Source: an uncultured Bacteroidota bacterium
GTDB lineage: Bacteria > Bacteroidota > Bacteroidia > Chitinophagales > Chitinophagaceae
Assembly: GCA_903906615.1 (NCBI GenBank)
Contig: CAIVKT010000423.1
Coordinates: 1 to 5,885 of the forward strand
Direction: 5' to 3'
Length of the DNA: 5,885 nt
Under the pieces are notes generated by a model. That model searched no databases and was not told where the DNA came from. It saw nothing but the letters and a program-made list of their open reading frames with translations. Shown here in pieces: positions 5,507 through 5,885 of the stretch (its first letter is position 1; every line of letters begins with the position of its first letter). Made by a program: the position numbers and the translations under genes.

Positions 5507-5885
5507 TTATTGTTTTACAAAAAGCTTGTTATACGCACGCTTATCGTTATCGTACAAGTTGATCACATAGCTGCCGGGGGCAAGCGCCTGTAGGTCTATT
5601 GATTGTGTACCAGCTTTTATACAGCCATTAATGAGGGTACGCCCCATCATATCTATGATCTCGTAGCGCGCTCCATCGGCTATTGGGTTGTCTACAGTCA
5701 GTTGACTTTCAGCCGGGTTTGGGTATACATTCCACTCCTTTACGGTTGTGTTTGCCACAGCCGTAGTATTGCCCGGCCTGAAGGCATAGCTATAGCCGGT
5801 AGACTTATAATATACCGTTGAGTAATCAGGCGTATTATCAAATATTGACCAGGCTACAAATGTCTGGTCTGATGGAAAATTACCC
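5507..5885 (-). CDS. T9SS type A sorting domain-containing protein (C-terminal fragment, cut by window edge)
   Basis: The reading frame is open from the window edge to the stop at 5507-5509, giving the last 125 residues of a larger secreted protein whose start lies outside. Residues 48-125 form a type IX sorting domain: EWNVYPNPAES (the YPNP hallmark at 54-57), ANP-like NPIADGARYEIIDMMGRTL, then LAPGSYVINLYDND and a basic end, KLFVKQ. The preceding 47 residues (for example FVAWSIFDNTPDYSTVYYKS) do not identify the main domain. A GTG at 5756-5758 could be read as a start, but the frame continues upstream with sensible residues and a sorting domain alone would not be a functional cargo, so an internal start is rejected. 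It precedes the NHL gene by 85 nt on the same strand; whether they form one transcript depends on the hairpin between them. Confidence 0.88.
   Translation of the reverse strand, partial: GNFPSDQTFVAWSIFDNTPDYSTVYYKSTGYSYAFRPGNTTAVANTTVKEWNVYPNPAESQLTVDNPIADGARYEIIDMMGRTLINGCIKAGTQSIDLQALAPGSYVINLYDNDKRAYNKLFVKQ

Noticed and set aside
5756..5758. GTG as a start of an 83-residue protein
   Set aside because: The frame stays open to the window edge and upstream codons read as normal protein. The segment is the C-terminal part of a larger T9SS cargo.
5775..5785. GGCCTGAAGGC, identical to the reverse complement of the core of the hairpin at 1826-1845
   Set aside because: It lies inside coding sequence (Ala-Phe-Arg-Pro) and lacks the matching outer arms, so it is probably coincidence.

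Overview
The window most likely comes from a member of the phylum Bacteroidota, probably a Chitinophagaceae-like soil or freshwater bacterium. Two genes end in C-terminal type IX secretion (T9SS) sorting domains, a system essentially confined to this phylum and its close relatives. One gene encodes the Bacteroidota form of RicT/YaaT, with a Cys-rich N-terminus. The strand upstream of the porin carries TTTG / TAnnTTTG promoter elements typical of the phylum. The family placement within the phylum is a guess; the phylum is well supported.

Layout. Positions 1-344 are a non-coding leader with compact palindromes and two tandem promoter matches. A plus-strand gene (345-1745) encodes an OprB-like outer-membrane carbohydrate porin. 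It converges on a minus-strand ricT gene (2022-3743). The 276-nt gap between them holds an AT-rich hairpin at the porin stop, a pair of REP-like hairpins and a strong intrinsic terminator for ricT. Upstream of ricT, a 337-nt spacer (3744-4080) is AT-rich near ricT, with a 12-bp perfect palindrome, and carries two more REP-like hairpins next to the following gene. Positions 4081-5421 (minus) encode a secreted six-repeat NHL beta-propeller with a T9SS sorting domain. After a 13-bp perfect hairpin comes the C-terminal part of a second T9SS cargo protein (5507-5885, minus), which runs off the window edge.

How the genes relate. The porin, the NHL protein and the partial T9SS protein are all envelope or secreted products; RicT is cytoplasmic. 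Nothing ties the four into one pathway. RicT looks monocistronic. The two T9SS genes are co-oriented and 85 nt apart, so they may share transcription through the hairpin between them.

No clear new system was found. The most interesting signals are a family of small palindromic elements that recurs in the three larger spacers, with matching sequence on both sides of the hairpin in two of them, and the unusual architecture of RicT: an extra five-Cys N-terminus plus a ~200-residue disordered Arg/Pro/Asn/Gln tail.
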